Shown here piece by piece: positions 1 through 6,440 of a DNA stretch of 10,735 nucleotides. The translations under genes were made by a program, and so were the position numbers. The stretch's first letter is position 1. Each line of letters opens with the position of its first letter. The notes under the pieces were generated by a model. The model was not told where the DNA came from and searched no databases. It worked only from the letters and a program-made list of their open reading frames with translations. The stretch comes from Alphaproteobacteria bacterium (GTDB taxonomy: Bacteria; Pseudomonadota; Alphaproteobacteria; Micropepsales; Micropepsaceae), in assembly GCA_017307315.1 (NCBI GenBank), contig JAFKFF010000294.1, positions 1-10,735 on the forward strand, given 5' to 3'.

Positions 1-16
1 GTATCGCTTTGGTCAT
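1..16 (-). CDS. Start of a downstream gene, probably prephenate dehydratase (pheA); cut by the window edge
   Basis: On the minus strand an ATG at 16-14 overlaps the kdsB stop codon (TGA, 15-13) as ATGA. The visible codons read M-T-K-A-I before the window ends. Alphaproteobacterial prephenate dehydratases commonly begin with a similar Met-Thr-Lys/Asn-x-Ile stretch, and kdsB followed by pheA, with a cytochrome c gene facing the other way, is a known alphaproteobacterial arrangement. The four-base overlap suggests translational coupling to kdsB. What is seen is only the overlap and five codons. The identity is inferred from gene order and cannot be confirmed here. Confidence 0.45.
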
Positions 17-741
17 GAGAGAATTTTCCGCGCCCGCTCCAGATCGGCGGGAGTATCGACACTGAGCGGCACGCTGTCCACGCGGGCCACCGCAATCCTC
101 ATATTCGCTTCCAGGGCACGCAGCTGCTCGAGTTTTTCGCGCGTCTCCAGGGGCGAAGGCGGCAGCGCGACGAAGCGTTCCAGCGCGGCGCGGCGATAGG
201 CATAGATGCCGACATGATGGAAAAGCGGTCCCTCGCCGCTGGGGGCGGTGGCGCGGGTGAAATACAGCGCGCGGCCCAACCGGCCCGTCCCGTCCCAGGC
301 CACCACCGCCTTCACCACGCTGGGATTGCTGCGTTCCGCCGGATCGCGGATTTCCGCCGCCAGGGTGGCGATATCGGCGCCGCTGTCTTCCAGCGCCGCC
401 GCCACCGCGCGGATCTGCGCCGGATCGAGCGCGGGCAAGTCGCCTTGCAGATTGATCACCATGTCATGCCGCCCGCCGGGATCCAGAACCCCCAGCGCGG
501 CATGGATGCGGTCGGACCCGGACGGGAGCGCCGGATCGGTCGGGATGGCCCGCCCGCCTGCCGCTTCCACGGCCGCCACGATCTCGGCCTCGCCCGCCGC
601 CACGGCGACCGGCCCCAGCTTTGCCGCTTCGGCCTGGCGCAGCACGCGCACGATCATCGGCACCCCCCCGATATCGGCCAGCGGCTTGGACGGCAGGCGG
701 GTGGAGGCCAGGCGCGCGGGAATCAGCAGGATCGGGTTCAT
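13..741 (-). CDS. kdsB: 3-deoxy-manno-octulosonate cytidylyltransferase (CMP-KDO synthetase)
   Basis: KdsB joins CTP and KDO to give CMP-KDO, the activated sugar used to build the inner core of lipopolysaccharide; it is cytoplasmic. The 242-residue product is close to the 248 of E. coli KdsB. The family motifs appear in order: nucleotide-binding [15 protein letters not shown] (7-21), SGSDRIHA (74-81), NLQGDLP (97-103, with D101 as expected metal ligand), HHVGIYAYR (175-183), [10 protein letters not shown] (202-211) and [11 protein letters not shown] (228-238, D229 as second metal ligand). The frame stays open upstream to 804, but the protein should begin at [10 protein letters not shown], as in homologues, so I place the start at 741. 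No strong ribosome binding site precedes it. The stop overlaps the next gene's start, and a cytochrome c gene lies divergently 173 bases away. Confidence 0.96.
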   Translation of the reverse strand: MNPILLIPARLASTRLPSKPLADIGGVPMIVRVLRQAEAAKLGPVAVAAGEAEIVAAVEAAGGRAIPTDPALPSGSDRIHAALGVLDPGGRHDMVINLQGDLPALDPAQIRAVAAALEDSGADIATLAAEIRDPAERSNPSVVKAVVAWDGTGRLGRALYFTRATAPSGEGPLFHHVGIYAYRRAALERFVALPPSPLETREKLEQLRALEANMRIAVARVDSVPLSVDTPADLERARKILS

Positions 742-818
742 GTCGGGTTTCCGGGGCCGGACGCCGCCGGTTTTAGGCCGGGAACCACGTCCAAGGCCAG
801 CCATGCGGCCCCGATCTG

Positions 819-835
819 TGCGGCGCTTCGCCGCA
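819..835. repeat. Short palindromic element (7-bp stem, CTT loop)
   Basis: TGCGGCG (819-825), loop CTT, then CGCCGCA (829-835) is a perfect 7-bp inverted repeat, followed by ATGAC. Read on the minus strand it is GTCATTGCGGCGAAG and onward, which resembles the extragenic palindromic elements with a GTCATTGCG core that are scattered through many proteobacterial genomes. Only one copy lies in this window, so a repeat family is an inference. It may otherwise be a simple hairpin in the leader of one of the flanking genes. Confidence 0.4.
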
Positions 836-877
836 ATGACGTCGGGGGATGGGCGGGTAATGTCCCCCCGTATTTTG

Positions 878-895
878 CCGGCCGGACACGGCCGG
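878..895 (+). other. Perfect hairpin in the leader of the cytochrome c gene
   Basis: CCGGCCG (878-884), tetraloop GACA (885-888) and CGGCCGG (889-895) form a perfect 7-bp GC stem, with a possible extra G-U pair at 877/896. It lies just before the Shine-Dalgarno AGGGAG (900-905) and the ATG at 915. If transcription starts upstream it would be a stable 5' leader structure that could affect mRNA stability or ribosome access. It could also be a protein-binding palindrome. A TTT follows the stem, which is too short for a clear terminator. Confidence 0.4.
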
Positions 896-914
896 TTTCA
901 GGGAGCTTGCGCTT

Positions 915-1574
915 ATGGATTCCTTTGAGTGGAACAAGATTATCGGCGCGGTCCTCGGCACGGCGATTTTCATTTTCGTCGTCCGCCAGGCCGCCGAAGT
1001 GATCTATGAGCCCGAGACCCCTGCCAAGCCGGGTTATGTGGTGGAAGGCGTGGCCGAAGATACGGCGGGCGCCGCCGCCGCGCCGGTCGCCGAAGTGATG
1101 CCGGATTGGGGCACCGTGCTCCCCGCCGCCGACGTCGCCGCCGGCAAGACCATTTCGGGTCGCTGCGAGCAGTGCCACGACATCTCCAAGGGTGGCGCCA
1201 ACAAGATCGGCCCGGAGCTGTATGCCGTGGTCGATCGTCCCCGCGCCGTTCACGAAGGCTTCTCCTACTCGAGCGCGATGAAGGCCAAGGGCGGCAACTG
1301 GACCTATGACGAACTGTTCAAGTTCCTGAAGTCGCCGGGCAGCTATATCCCCGGCACCAAGATGAGCTTCGCGGGTATTTCGCGCGAACAGGACCGCATC
1401 AACCTGATCGCCTATCTGCGTTCGGAAGCCGACACGCCCGCGCCGATCCCGGCGCCCGCGCCCAAGGAAGCGGCACCCGCCGCGGCCCCGGCTGCTGGCG
1501 CGGCTCCAGCCGACGGCGCCAAGCCGGCCGAAGGAGCGGCGGCCGCGCCTGCCGCCACGCCCGAAAAGAAGTAA
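915..1574 (+). CDS. Membrane-anchored class I cytochrome c (CycM/cytochrome c552-like)
   Basis: This is a monohaem electron carrier tethered to the inner membrane with its haem domain in the periplasm. Relatives such as CycM of Bradyrhizobium pass electrons from the bc1 complex to aa3-type oxidase; that role here is inferred. Residues 9-23 form an uncleaved N-terminal anchor. After a linker comes the haem-binding CEQCH (84-88), then KIGPELYAVVDRP (97-109) and the probable axial Met150 in GTKMSFAG (147-154), ending the cytochrome fold near residue 170. Residues 173-219 are a low-complexity tail of Ala, Pro, Gly, Lys and Glu. The start is supported by AGGGAG at 900-905. The reductase gene follows on the same strand after about 33 bases or less and may be co-transcribed. 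A divergent kdsB next door is typical of alphaproteobacteria. Confidence 0.93.
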   Translation: MDSFEWNKIIGAVLGTAIFIFVVRQAAEVIYEPETPAKPGYVVEGVAEDTAGAAAAPVAEVMPDWGTVLPAADVAAGKTISGRCEQCHDISKGGANKIGPELYAVVDRPRAVHEGFSYSSAMKAKGGNWTYDELFKFLKSPGSYIPGTKMSFAGISREQDRINLIAYLRSEADTPAPIPAPAPKEAAPAAAPAAGAAPADGAKPAEGAAAAPAATPEKK

Positions 1575-1607
1575 GAGCGGACGCTGACCAAGCCGAAGGT
1601 TCTCTTC

Positions 1608-2519
1608 ATGTTGCCGCCGGGCTGGGACGCCCTCGGCAAGCGCAGCTTCGCGTCCGATGCCTTCGATGCGGTTCTGCATGGACGCGAGGACTATAGGCCG
1701 GAAGACATCGCCTATTTCTCCGGCTTCCGTCCGCCGCCGGGATTCCTGAAAACCCTTCCCCGACTGAAGGCGATGTTCTCGCTGGGCGCGGGCGTGGACG
1801 GCTTTCTGCGCGACCCCGATCTGCCGCGCCTGCCGCTCACGCGCTTCGTCGATCCCACCTTGATGCACGAGATGGCGCAATATGTGGTGATGCATATCCT
1901 GATCGCCCATCGCGGCCAGCGCGCCTTCGACCGGGCGCAACACCAGGGCCAATGGCAGCAGCACATGCTGCAGCGGGCCTCGCGCGACACACGCATCGGC
2001 ATCCTGGGCCTGGGCGACATCGGCGCCGCCATCGCCACCAGTCTTCTGCCGTTCGACTTCCAGCTTTCCGGCTGGAGCCGGTCGCGCAAAAACCTGGCCG
2101 GGGTGAAAAGCTTCGCGGGCGCGGATGAACTGCCGCCCTTTCTGGCCCAATGCGACTATTGCGTCTGCGTGCTGCCGCTGACGGATGCCACGCGCGGCAT
2201 CCTGAACGCCGAGACGTTCGCGCAATTGCCCAAAGGGGCCTGGGTGATCAATGTGGCGCGCGGCGGCCATCTGATCGAGAATGACCTGATTGCGGCTTTG
2301 GACGGCGGGCATCTGGCCGGGGCGGTACTGGATGTATTCCGGAGCGAGCCGCTGCCGCCGGAAAGCCCGATCTGGAAACACCCCAAGATCACGGCGACGC
2401 CGCACATCGCGGGGATCACCGACGCGAGGGCCGCCTTCGCCTATGTCGCCGATTGCGTGATGCGCTGCGAAAGTGGCCGCCCGCTGGAGAATGTGGTCGA
2501 TCCGACCAGAGGCTACTAA
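1608..2519 (+). CDS. ghrA: Glyoxylate/hydroxypyruvate reductase A (D-2-hydroxyacid dehydrogenase)
   Basis: This cytoplasmic enzyme reduces glyoxylate and hydroxypyruvate to glycolate and glycerate with NAD(P)H. It matches E. coli GhrA along its length: LGAGVD (59-64), Rossmann loop GLGDIG (134-139), WSRSRK (156-161, whose Arg suits NADPH), SEPLPPESP (246-254) and a C-terminal RGY. The catalytic residues of the family are present: Arg218 (NVARGG), Glu247 and His266 (TPHIAGIT). From ATG 1608 it has 303 residues against 312 in E. coli, and the first beta strand is clipped. The frame is open back to the cytochrome stop, and CTG at 1584 would give 311 residues beginning (M)TKPKVLF, so the true start may be there. 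GAAGG at 1594-1598 could instead serve ATG 1608. The gene converges on the next one with four bases between stops. Confidence 0.88.
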   Translation: MLPPGWDALGKRSFASDAFDAVLHGREDYRPEDIAYFSGFRPPPGFLKTLPRLKAMFSLGAGVDGFLRDPDLPRLPLTRFVDPTLMHEMAQYVVMHILIAHRGQRAFDRAQHQGQWQQHMLQRASRDTRIGILGLGDIGAAIATSLLPFDFQLSGWSRSRKNLAGVKSFAGADELPPFLAQCDYCVCVLPLTDATRGILNAETFAQLPKGAWVINVARGGHLIENDLIAALDGGHLAGAVLDVFRSEPLPPESPIWKHPKITATPHIAGITDARAAFAYVADCVMRCESGRPLENVVDPTRGY

Positions 2520-2523
2520 GCCC

Positions 2524-3345
2524 CTATCCCTCGATGCGCTTGATGGTGGTCACCGGCTTGTCGATGCGCTCGACCGCTTCCGTCAGAGGCTCGGCCGCCA
2601 CCAGCATGTGAAACGCGTTGGCGTGCAAAAGCGTTTCGGCGTCGCGCATGACGCCGACATGACCCTTCCAAAACACCAGATCGCCGCGCTTGAGCTTGGC
2701 GCCGAGCACGGCCTGGCCCAAATCCTGCTCCATCATGTCGGTATCGCGGGGCGCAGCGATGCCAGCTGCCTGGAACGCGGTCTGGATCAGGCCGGAGCAA
2801 TCCATCCCCTGGAAGGTCTTGCCACCCCAGACATAGGGCACGCCGAGAAACTGTTCGGCCACGGCGACGAAATCCGGCGCGACTTGGGCGCGTGGCGCCA
2901 GCGCCCGCGCCGAAACAAAGCCGCCATCGGTTTCGATAAAATCCCCTGTCCGCGTGCCGGCCTTGACCAGCGCATTGAGGGGCAAGAGATCGCGCAGCGG
3001 CGCTTTCACGTCGGGTGCCGCCAGAAGCGGCGTCAGCGGCAGGACCACATGCACGTCGGCGGCCGTCGACGGCCCCAGCGCGGCTTCGCGCACATAACCG
3101 ACATAGGAATCGGTTTGGGCCTGGACCCAGGCCCAGCCATTCCTGCGCTCATAAACCGTGACCGTTTCGCCCCGCAGAAGCTCGCTGTCCTGCGCCGCGC
3201 CATCGGAAGGGGCACTCCGCAAGGAAACCCGGCCCCAGATCACCGAGACCGCCGTGCCTTCGACGAAATGCGCAGCCTCGACCTGGCCGCGCAGATGCGC
3301 CGCGGCAAGATCGGAACGTGCGGGGGTGAGCCGCCTATCGGCCAT
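2524..3345 (-). CDS. NlpC/P60 (C40) peptidase with N-terminal SH3-like domains
   Basis: A 273-residue cysteine peptidase of the NlpC/P60 group, which cleaves gamma-D-Glu to diamino-acid bonds in murein peptides. Residues about 30-150 hold two bacterial SH3-like segments (for example VSLRSAPSDG at 40-49 and GWAWVQAQTDSYVGYV at 70-85). The catalytic domain follows: VPYVWGG (169-175), nucleophile Cys183 in MDCSGL, His229 in KGHVGVM and a third polar residue, His241, in LLHANAF. There is no signal peptide or membrane segment, so it probably works in the cytoplasm, as the Bacillus YkfC-type enzymes do on recycled peptides. It overlaps the upstream aminopeptidase gene by 11 bases with no clear ribosome binding site of its own, which suggests coupled translation. 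The exact substrate is inferred. Confidence 0.9.
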   Translation of the reverse strand: MADRRLTPARSDLAAAHLRGQVEAAHFVEGTAVSVIWGRVSLRSAPSDGAAQDSELLRGETVTVYERRNGWAWVQAQTDSYVGYVREAALGPSTAADVHVVLPLTPLLAAPDVKAPLRDLLPLNALVKAGTRTGDFIETDGGFVSARALAPRAQVAPDFVAVAEQFLGVPYVWGGKTFQGMDCSGLIQTAFQAAGIAAPRDTDMMEQDLGQAVLGAKLKRGDLVFWKGHVGVMRDAETLLHANAFHMLVAAEPLTEAVERIDKPVTTIKRIEG

Positions 3346-4690
3346 AGCGTTCGCTCAACAAAGCGAACAGCGCGCGCGCGCCATTGGCTTCGCCGCCCGT
3401 CCGGCGCCCGGGCTTGGGGCGGTCCACCCAGCCGGGAATATCCAGATGCAGCCAGCTTTGCGCCTTTTCGACGAAGCGGTTGAGGAACAGCGCCGCGGTG
3501 ATCGCGCCGGCGAGATTGTAACTGGGATTGTTGGTGAGATCGGCGATCGGACTGGACAGGGTCGGCTCGTAGCCGCGCCACAAAGGCAGGCGCCACATCG
3601 GATCGCCCTGTGCGGCGGCGTGCCGGGCGAGATCGGCGGCCAGCGCTTCGTCGTCGGTGAAGAAAGGCGGCAGCTCCATGCCCGTCGCCATGCGCGCGGC
3701 GCCGGTCAAGGTGGCGCAATCGATCAGAAGCTCCGGCGCCTCGTCATCGGCATCGGCCAAGGCGTCCGCCAGCACCAGGCGGCCTTCCGCGTCGGTGTTG
3801 CCGATCTCCACCGTCAGGCCCTTGCGGCTCTTGAACACGTCGCTGGGACGATAGGCGGCGCCCGACACCGAATTCTCCACCGCCGGAATGAGTACCCGGA
3901 GGCGAAGATCGAGTTTGGCGTCCATGATCATCCGGGCGAGGCCCAGCACCGCCGCCGCTCCGCCCATGTCCTTCTTCATGGTGGCCATGCCCGATGTCGG
4001 CTTGAGGTTGTAGCCGCCGGTGTCGAAGCAGACGCCTTTTCCCACCAAAGTCACTTTCGGCGCCGACGCCTTGCCCCAGGTGAATTCCGCCAGTTGCGGC
4101 GGGCGCATCGAACCCTGGCCCACCGCCGCGACCAACGGATAATCGCGCGCCAGCGCCGTTCCGTTCACGCGGCGGAATTTGGCGCCGTAATCCTCCGCCA
4201 GTGCCCGCGCCGCCTCCGCCAGTTCGCCGGGCCCCATGTCGTTGGGCGGCGTGTTGATCAGGTCGCGTGCCAGAAACACGCCCGCCGCGATGCGCGATGC
4301 CGCTTGTCCGTCCACCCCGTCCGGCACCACCAGCTTCAGATTGCGCTTTTTGGACTTGCGATAGCGGTCGAAGGCATAAAGACCCAACAGCCATCCCAGC
4401 ACGCCTTGCGCGCCGCCGCAGAAGCCGGGCACCTCACCCAGGCGATAGACGCCATCGGGCAATTGTTCGGAAAAGGCCGCCAGCGCGAGATTGTCTTCGC
4501 TCTTGCCCAGACCAAGGACCGCCGCCGAAATGCCGCCCCGGCCGGGGACGAGACGCAACTCGCCTTCCTTGCCCGCAAAGCCCGACGCCCTGAGAAAGGG
4601 GATGCGCTTGCACCAGGCTTTCGCATCCACCCCTCGCACCGCATGCAGGGAAATAGCCTGCCTGGCATTTTTGACGAGGCTGGGATGCAT
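3335..4690 (-). CDS. M17 leucyl aminopeptidase family protein
   Basis: A cytosolic two-metal aminopeptidase that removes N-terminal residues from peptides. The 451-residue protein carries the complete M17 active site: Lys218 and Asp223 (VGKGVCFDTGG), catalytic Lys230 (NLKPTSG), Asp241 (MKKDMGG), and Asp300, Glu302 and Arg304 in the signature NTDAEGRL. Each sits exactly 52 positions before its E. coli PepA counterpart, so the catalytic half is colinear with PepA and the N-terminal domain is shorter. The start at 4690 is chosen because GAAGAG (4702-4697) sits six bases upstream. The frame runs open to 4783, but the extra residues cross the divergent gene's start. It heads a two-gene unit with the NlpC/P60 peptidase, which suggests a joint role in peptide or muropeptide breakdown. 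Confidence 0.93.
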   Translation of the reverse strand: MHPSLVKNARQAISLHAVRGVDAKAWCKRIPFLRASGFAGKEGELRLVPGRGGISAAVLGLGKSEDNLALAAFSEQLPDGVYRLGEVPGFCGGAQGVLGWLLGLYAFDRYRKSKKRNLKLVVPDGVDGQAASRIAAGVFLARDLINTPPNDMGPGELAEAARALAEDYGAKFRRVNGTALARDYPLVAAVGQGSMRPPQLAEFTWGKASAPKVTLVGKGVCFDTGGYNLKPTSGMATMKKDMGGAAAVLGLARMIMDAKLDLRLRVLIPAVENSVSGAAYRPSDVFKSRKGLTVEIGNTDAEGRLVLADALADADDEAPELLIDCATLTGAARMATGMELPPFFTDDEALAADLARHAAAQGDPMWRLPLWRGYEPTLSSPIADLTNNPSYNLAGAITAALFLNRFVEKAQSWLHLDIPGWVDRPKPGRRTGGEANGARALFALLSERYGR

Positions 4691-4757
4691 CGCGGGCTCT
4701 TCAAGACGAGACCGCGATGTTATGGAATAAATCACCGCCAAGGCCAAGGAGCCCCGC
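4691..4757. promoter_or_regulatory. Divergent promoter region between the aminopeptidase and GST genes
   Basis: Only 67 bases separate the two divergent starts, so both promoters must overlap here or reach into coding sequence. It contains the Shine-Dalgarno sequences of both genes: GAAGAG at 4702-4697 on the minus strand and AAGGAG at 4746-4751 on the plus strand. The A/T-rich stretch TATGGAATAAATC at 4721-4733 stands out from the GC-rich surroundings and may hold a -10 element, but I see no good matching -35. Confidence 0.5.
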
Positions 4758-5417
4758 ATGTACACCCTGATCGTCGGCACCAAGGACTGGTCGAGCTGGT
4801 CGCTCAGGCCCTATCTGGCCTTGTCGGCAACCGGACAGCCTTTCCAAGAAGTGGTGATCCGCCTGCGCCAAAGCGAGGACAACGCCACGCAGACCGCGAT
4901 CCGGAAATATTCCCCCGCCGGGCGGGTGCCGGTGTTGAAGATAGAAGCCGGCGGCAAGACGGTGACGGTGTGGGACAGCCTTGCCATCTGCGAATCCCTG
5001 GCCGAGCGGCATCCCGAGGCCGGGCTGTGGCCGGACGATTGGGCGGCAAGGGCCGAGGCGCGCGCGCTCGCGGCGGAGATGCATTCCGGCTTTCCGGACC
5101 TGCGCGACCAGCTGACGATGGATTTCGCCCGCAAGCGCCCCCTGCCCGCGCTCGGGCCCAAGACGGAAGAGCAGATCGCACGCGTGCTTTCGAGTTGGGA
5201 CGATGCGCTGGCCGCTCATGGCGCCGGCGGCGGTTTCCTGTTCGGGCGCTTTTCCATCGCCGATTGCATGTATGCGCCGGTGGTGTCGCGCTTCGCCACC
5301 TATGGAGTCCCGACCTCGAAAGCGGTCGCGGACTATATGGCCCGGATCTGGGCGCTGCCGGCGATGCAGGCCTGGGGCAAGGCAGCGCAACAAGAAGTCG
5401 ATGACGGCGTCGCCTGA
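4758..5417 (+). CDS. Glutathione S-transferase family protein
   Basis: A 219-residue soluble GST. The N-terminal thioredoxin-like domain has the glutathione-activating region DWSSWSLRPYLAL (10-22), where Ser12 or Ser13 is the likely catalytic residue. It also has the cis-proline motif GRVPVL (55-60, Pro58) and the gamma-glutamyl-binding DSLAICE (73-79). The all-helical C-terminal domain includes the N-capping box SIAD (166-169). The motif spacing fits a complete protein of usual GST length. A strong AAGGAG (4746-4751) six bases before the ATG fixes the start. The electrophile it conjugates cannot be told from sequence, and many bacterial members with this N-terminal motif are uncharacterised. 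It is divergent from the aminopeptidase and converges on the TAXI gene with 12 bases between stops. Confidence 0.92.
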   Translation: MYTLIVGTKDWSSWSLRPYLALSATGQPFQEVVIRLRQSEDNATQTAIRKYSPAGRVPVLKIEAGGKTVTVWDSLAICESLAERHPEAGLWPDDWAARAEARALAAEMHSGFPDLRDQLTMDFARKRPLPALGPKTEEQIARVLSSWDDALAAHGAGGGFLFGRFSIADCMYAPVVSRFATYGVPTSKAVADYMARIWALPAMQAWGKAAQQEVDDGVA

Positions 5418-5429
5418 TCGCGGAGAGGC

Positions 5430-6440
5430 TCAGCGCTGGGCCGCGCGCCCGGCTTCGGCATAGAAGCGCGCCGCGCCCGGATGAAGCGCGGCGGGCGGCA
5501 TCAGCGCCGCGCTGTTCAACGCGATCTCGCGCGCGGACGGATGACTGGCCGACAGCGCGTCGCGGTTCGCCGGACTGAACAGCGCTCGGGTGATGCCATA
5601 GACCAGGCCATCGGGAACCGTGTCGCGGACAACCCACAGAGCCCGGGTCGAAACCGTCGCCACCGCGTCCTGGCCGGGATAGGTGATGGTGGCGGCCTTC
5701 AGGGACGGCTCGCGTTTCAGCAGCCTGTCACGCGTCGCGCCATCGATAGGCACCAGAACCGCGCCATGCGCCGCCAGGAGCTCGCCCATGCCCCGGATGG
5801 GCACGCCACCCACGGCGAAGAAGGCATCGAGTTTGCCCTGTTTCATCTGCGCGATGGCGGCCTGGGGATCGAGCGCGACGGTCTTCAACCGCGATTCGGG
5901 CACGCGGTAAGCGGAGAGAATTTCCCGCGCGGTAAAGCCCACGCCCGATCCGGTCTGCCCCAGCGAGACGCGCTTGCCGCGCAAATCCCGCACCGTCTTG
6001 ATCTTGGATTCCGTGCTGGCGACCAGATGCACGTCTTCGCTGAAAAGCGAAGCGATCACGCGCAAATGGGCCTGCTTGCCGCTGGCCCGGAACGGACCGG
6101 TGCCCTTCACCGCGGCGGCGACGACATCGCTCTGGGCGAGACCGGACTCGACCCTGCCATCGTTAATGGACAGTAAATTGTCCATGGTGCCGCCACTGGT
6201 GCGCGCGCTGACGATCAGGCCGGCGGGTCCGCAGACATTGGCGACTTCACAGCGATTGACGCCGGGCGGATGGCTGATCAGGCCCGCGATTGCTTCCCCA
6301 ACCGGAAAGAAAGTTCCCTGGGTGGAACCAGTGGCGATCTGAAACGGGATGCGGGGAATATCGGCGGCCGCCCTTGCCCCCGGACCCGCCAGGAGCGCGA
6401 TCGCGATGGCAGCATAGAGGGCGGGGCGGCGACGTGACAT
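5430..6440 (-). CDS. TAXI family TRAP transporter solute-binding protein
   Basis: A 336-residue periplasmic binding protein of the TRAP-associated extracytoplasmic immunogenic (TAXI) group, which captures small organic acids or amino acids for a TRAP transporter. A Sec signal peptide is clear: basic SRRRP (2-6), hydrophobic core about 8-19, likely cleavage after ARA (22-24). The mature protein opens with the family hallmark IATGSTQGTFFPVG (35-48), then NLLSINDGRVESGLAQSDV (88-106), LRGKRVSLGQTGSGVGFTA, and FFAVGGVPI in the ligand-binding part. Cys64 and Cys70 (CEVANVC) might form a disulfide. The start at 6440 has GAAGAGG (6458-6452) upstream, with a rather long 11-base spacer. No TRAP membrane subunit lies beside it, so it either works with a distant permease or has another role. 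The ligand is unknown. Confidence 0.92.
   Translation of the reverse strand: MSRRRPALYAAIAIALLAGPGARAAADIPRIPFQIATGSTQGTFFPVGEAIAGLISHPPGVNRCEVANVCGPAGLIVSARTSGGTMDNLLSINDGRVESGLAQSDVVAAAVKGTGPFRASGKQAHLRVIASLFSEDVHLVASTESKIKTVRDLRGKRVSLGQTGSGVGFTAREILSAYRVPESRLKTVALDPQAAIAQMKQGKLDAFFAVGGVPIRGMGELLAAHGAVLVPIDGATRDRLLKREPSLKAATITYPGQDAVATVSTRALWVVRDTVPDGLVYGITRALFSPANRDALSASHPSAREIALNSAALMPPAALHPGAARFYAEAGRAAQR

Larger units (their letters stand above)
742..914. promoter_or_regulatory. Divergent intergenic region between kdsB and the cytochrome c gene
   Basis: This 173-base gap must hold promoters for both divergent genes. I could not pick out convincing -35/-10 pairs. It contains two compact hairpins (819-835 and 878-895), listed separately. 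A Shine-Dalgarno sequence AGGGAG at 900-905, nine bases before the ATG at 915, serves the cytochrome gene. Short open frames across this gap look like chance in GC-rich DNA. Confidence 0.6.

Noticed and set aside
747..785. Imperfect inverted repeat between the kdsB start and the centre of the intergenic gap
   Set aside because: The stem needs a bulge and a G-U pair and is built mainly of GG/CC runs, so base composition explains it well enough.
738..2405. A 555-codon open frame on the minus strand opposite the cytochrome and reductase genes
   Set aside because: Its translation is Arg/Gly/His-rich with no recognisable domain, and it runs antisense to two well-supported genes. Long antisense frames are expected in GC-rich DNA with strong third-position GC.
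2520..2523. Possible terminator between the convergent reductase and NlpC genes
   Set aside because: Only four bases separate the stops and no hairpin with a T-run is visible nearby. Any termination must occur inside the opposing coding sequence.
3158..5404. A 748-codon open frame on the plus strand
   Set aside because: It crosses antisense through the NlpC and aminopeptidase genes and then out of frame through the GST gene. The composition is typical of a shadow frame and no family motif appears.
5418..5429. Possible terminator between the convergent GST and TAXI genes
   Set aside because: The 12-base gap contains no hairpin or T-run.
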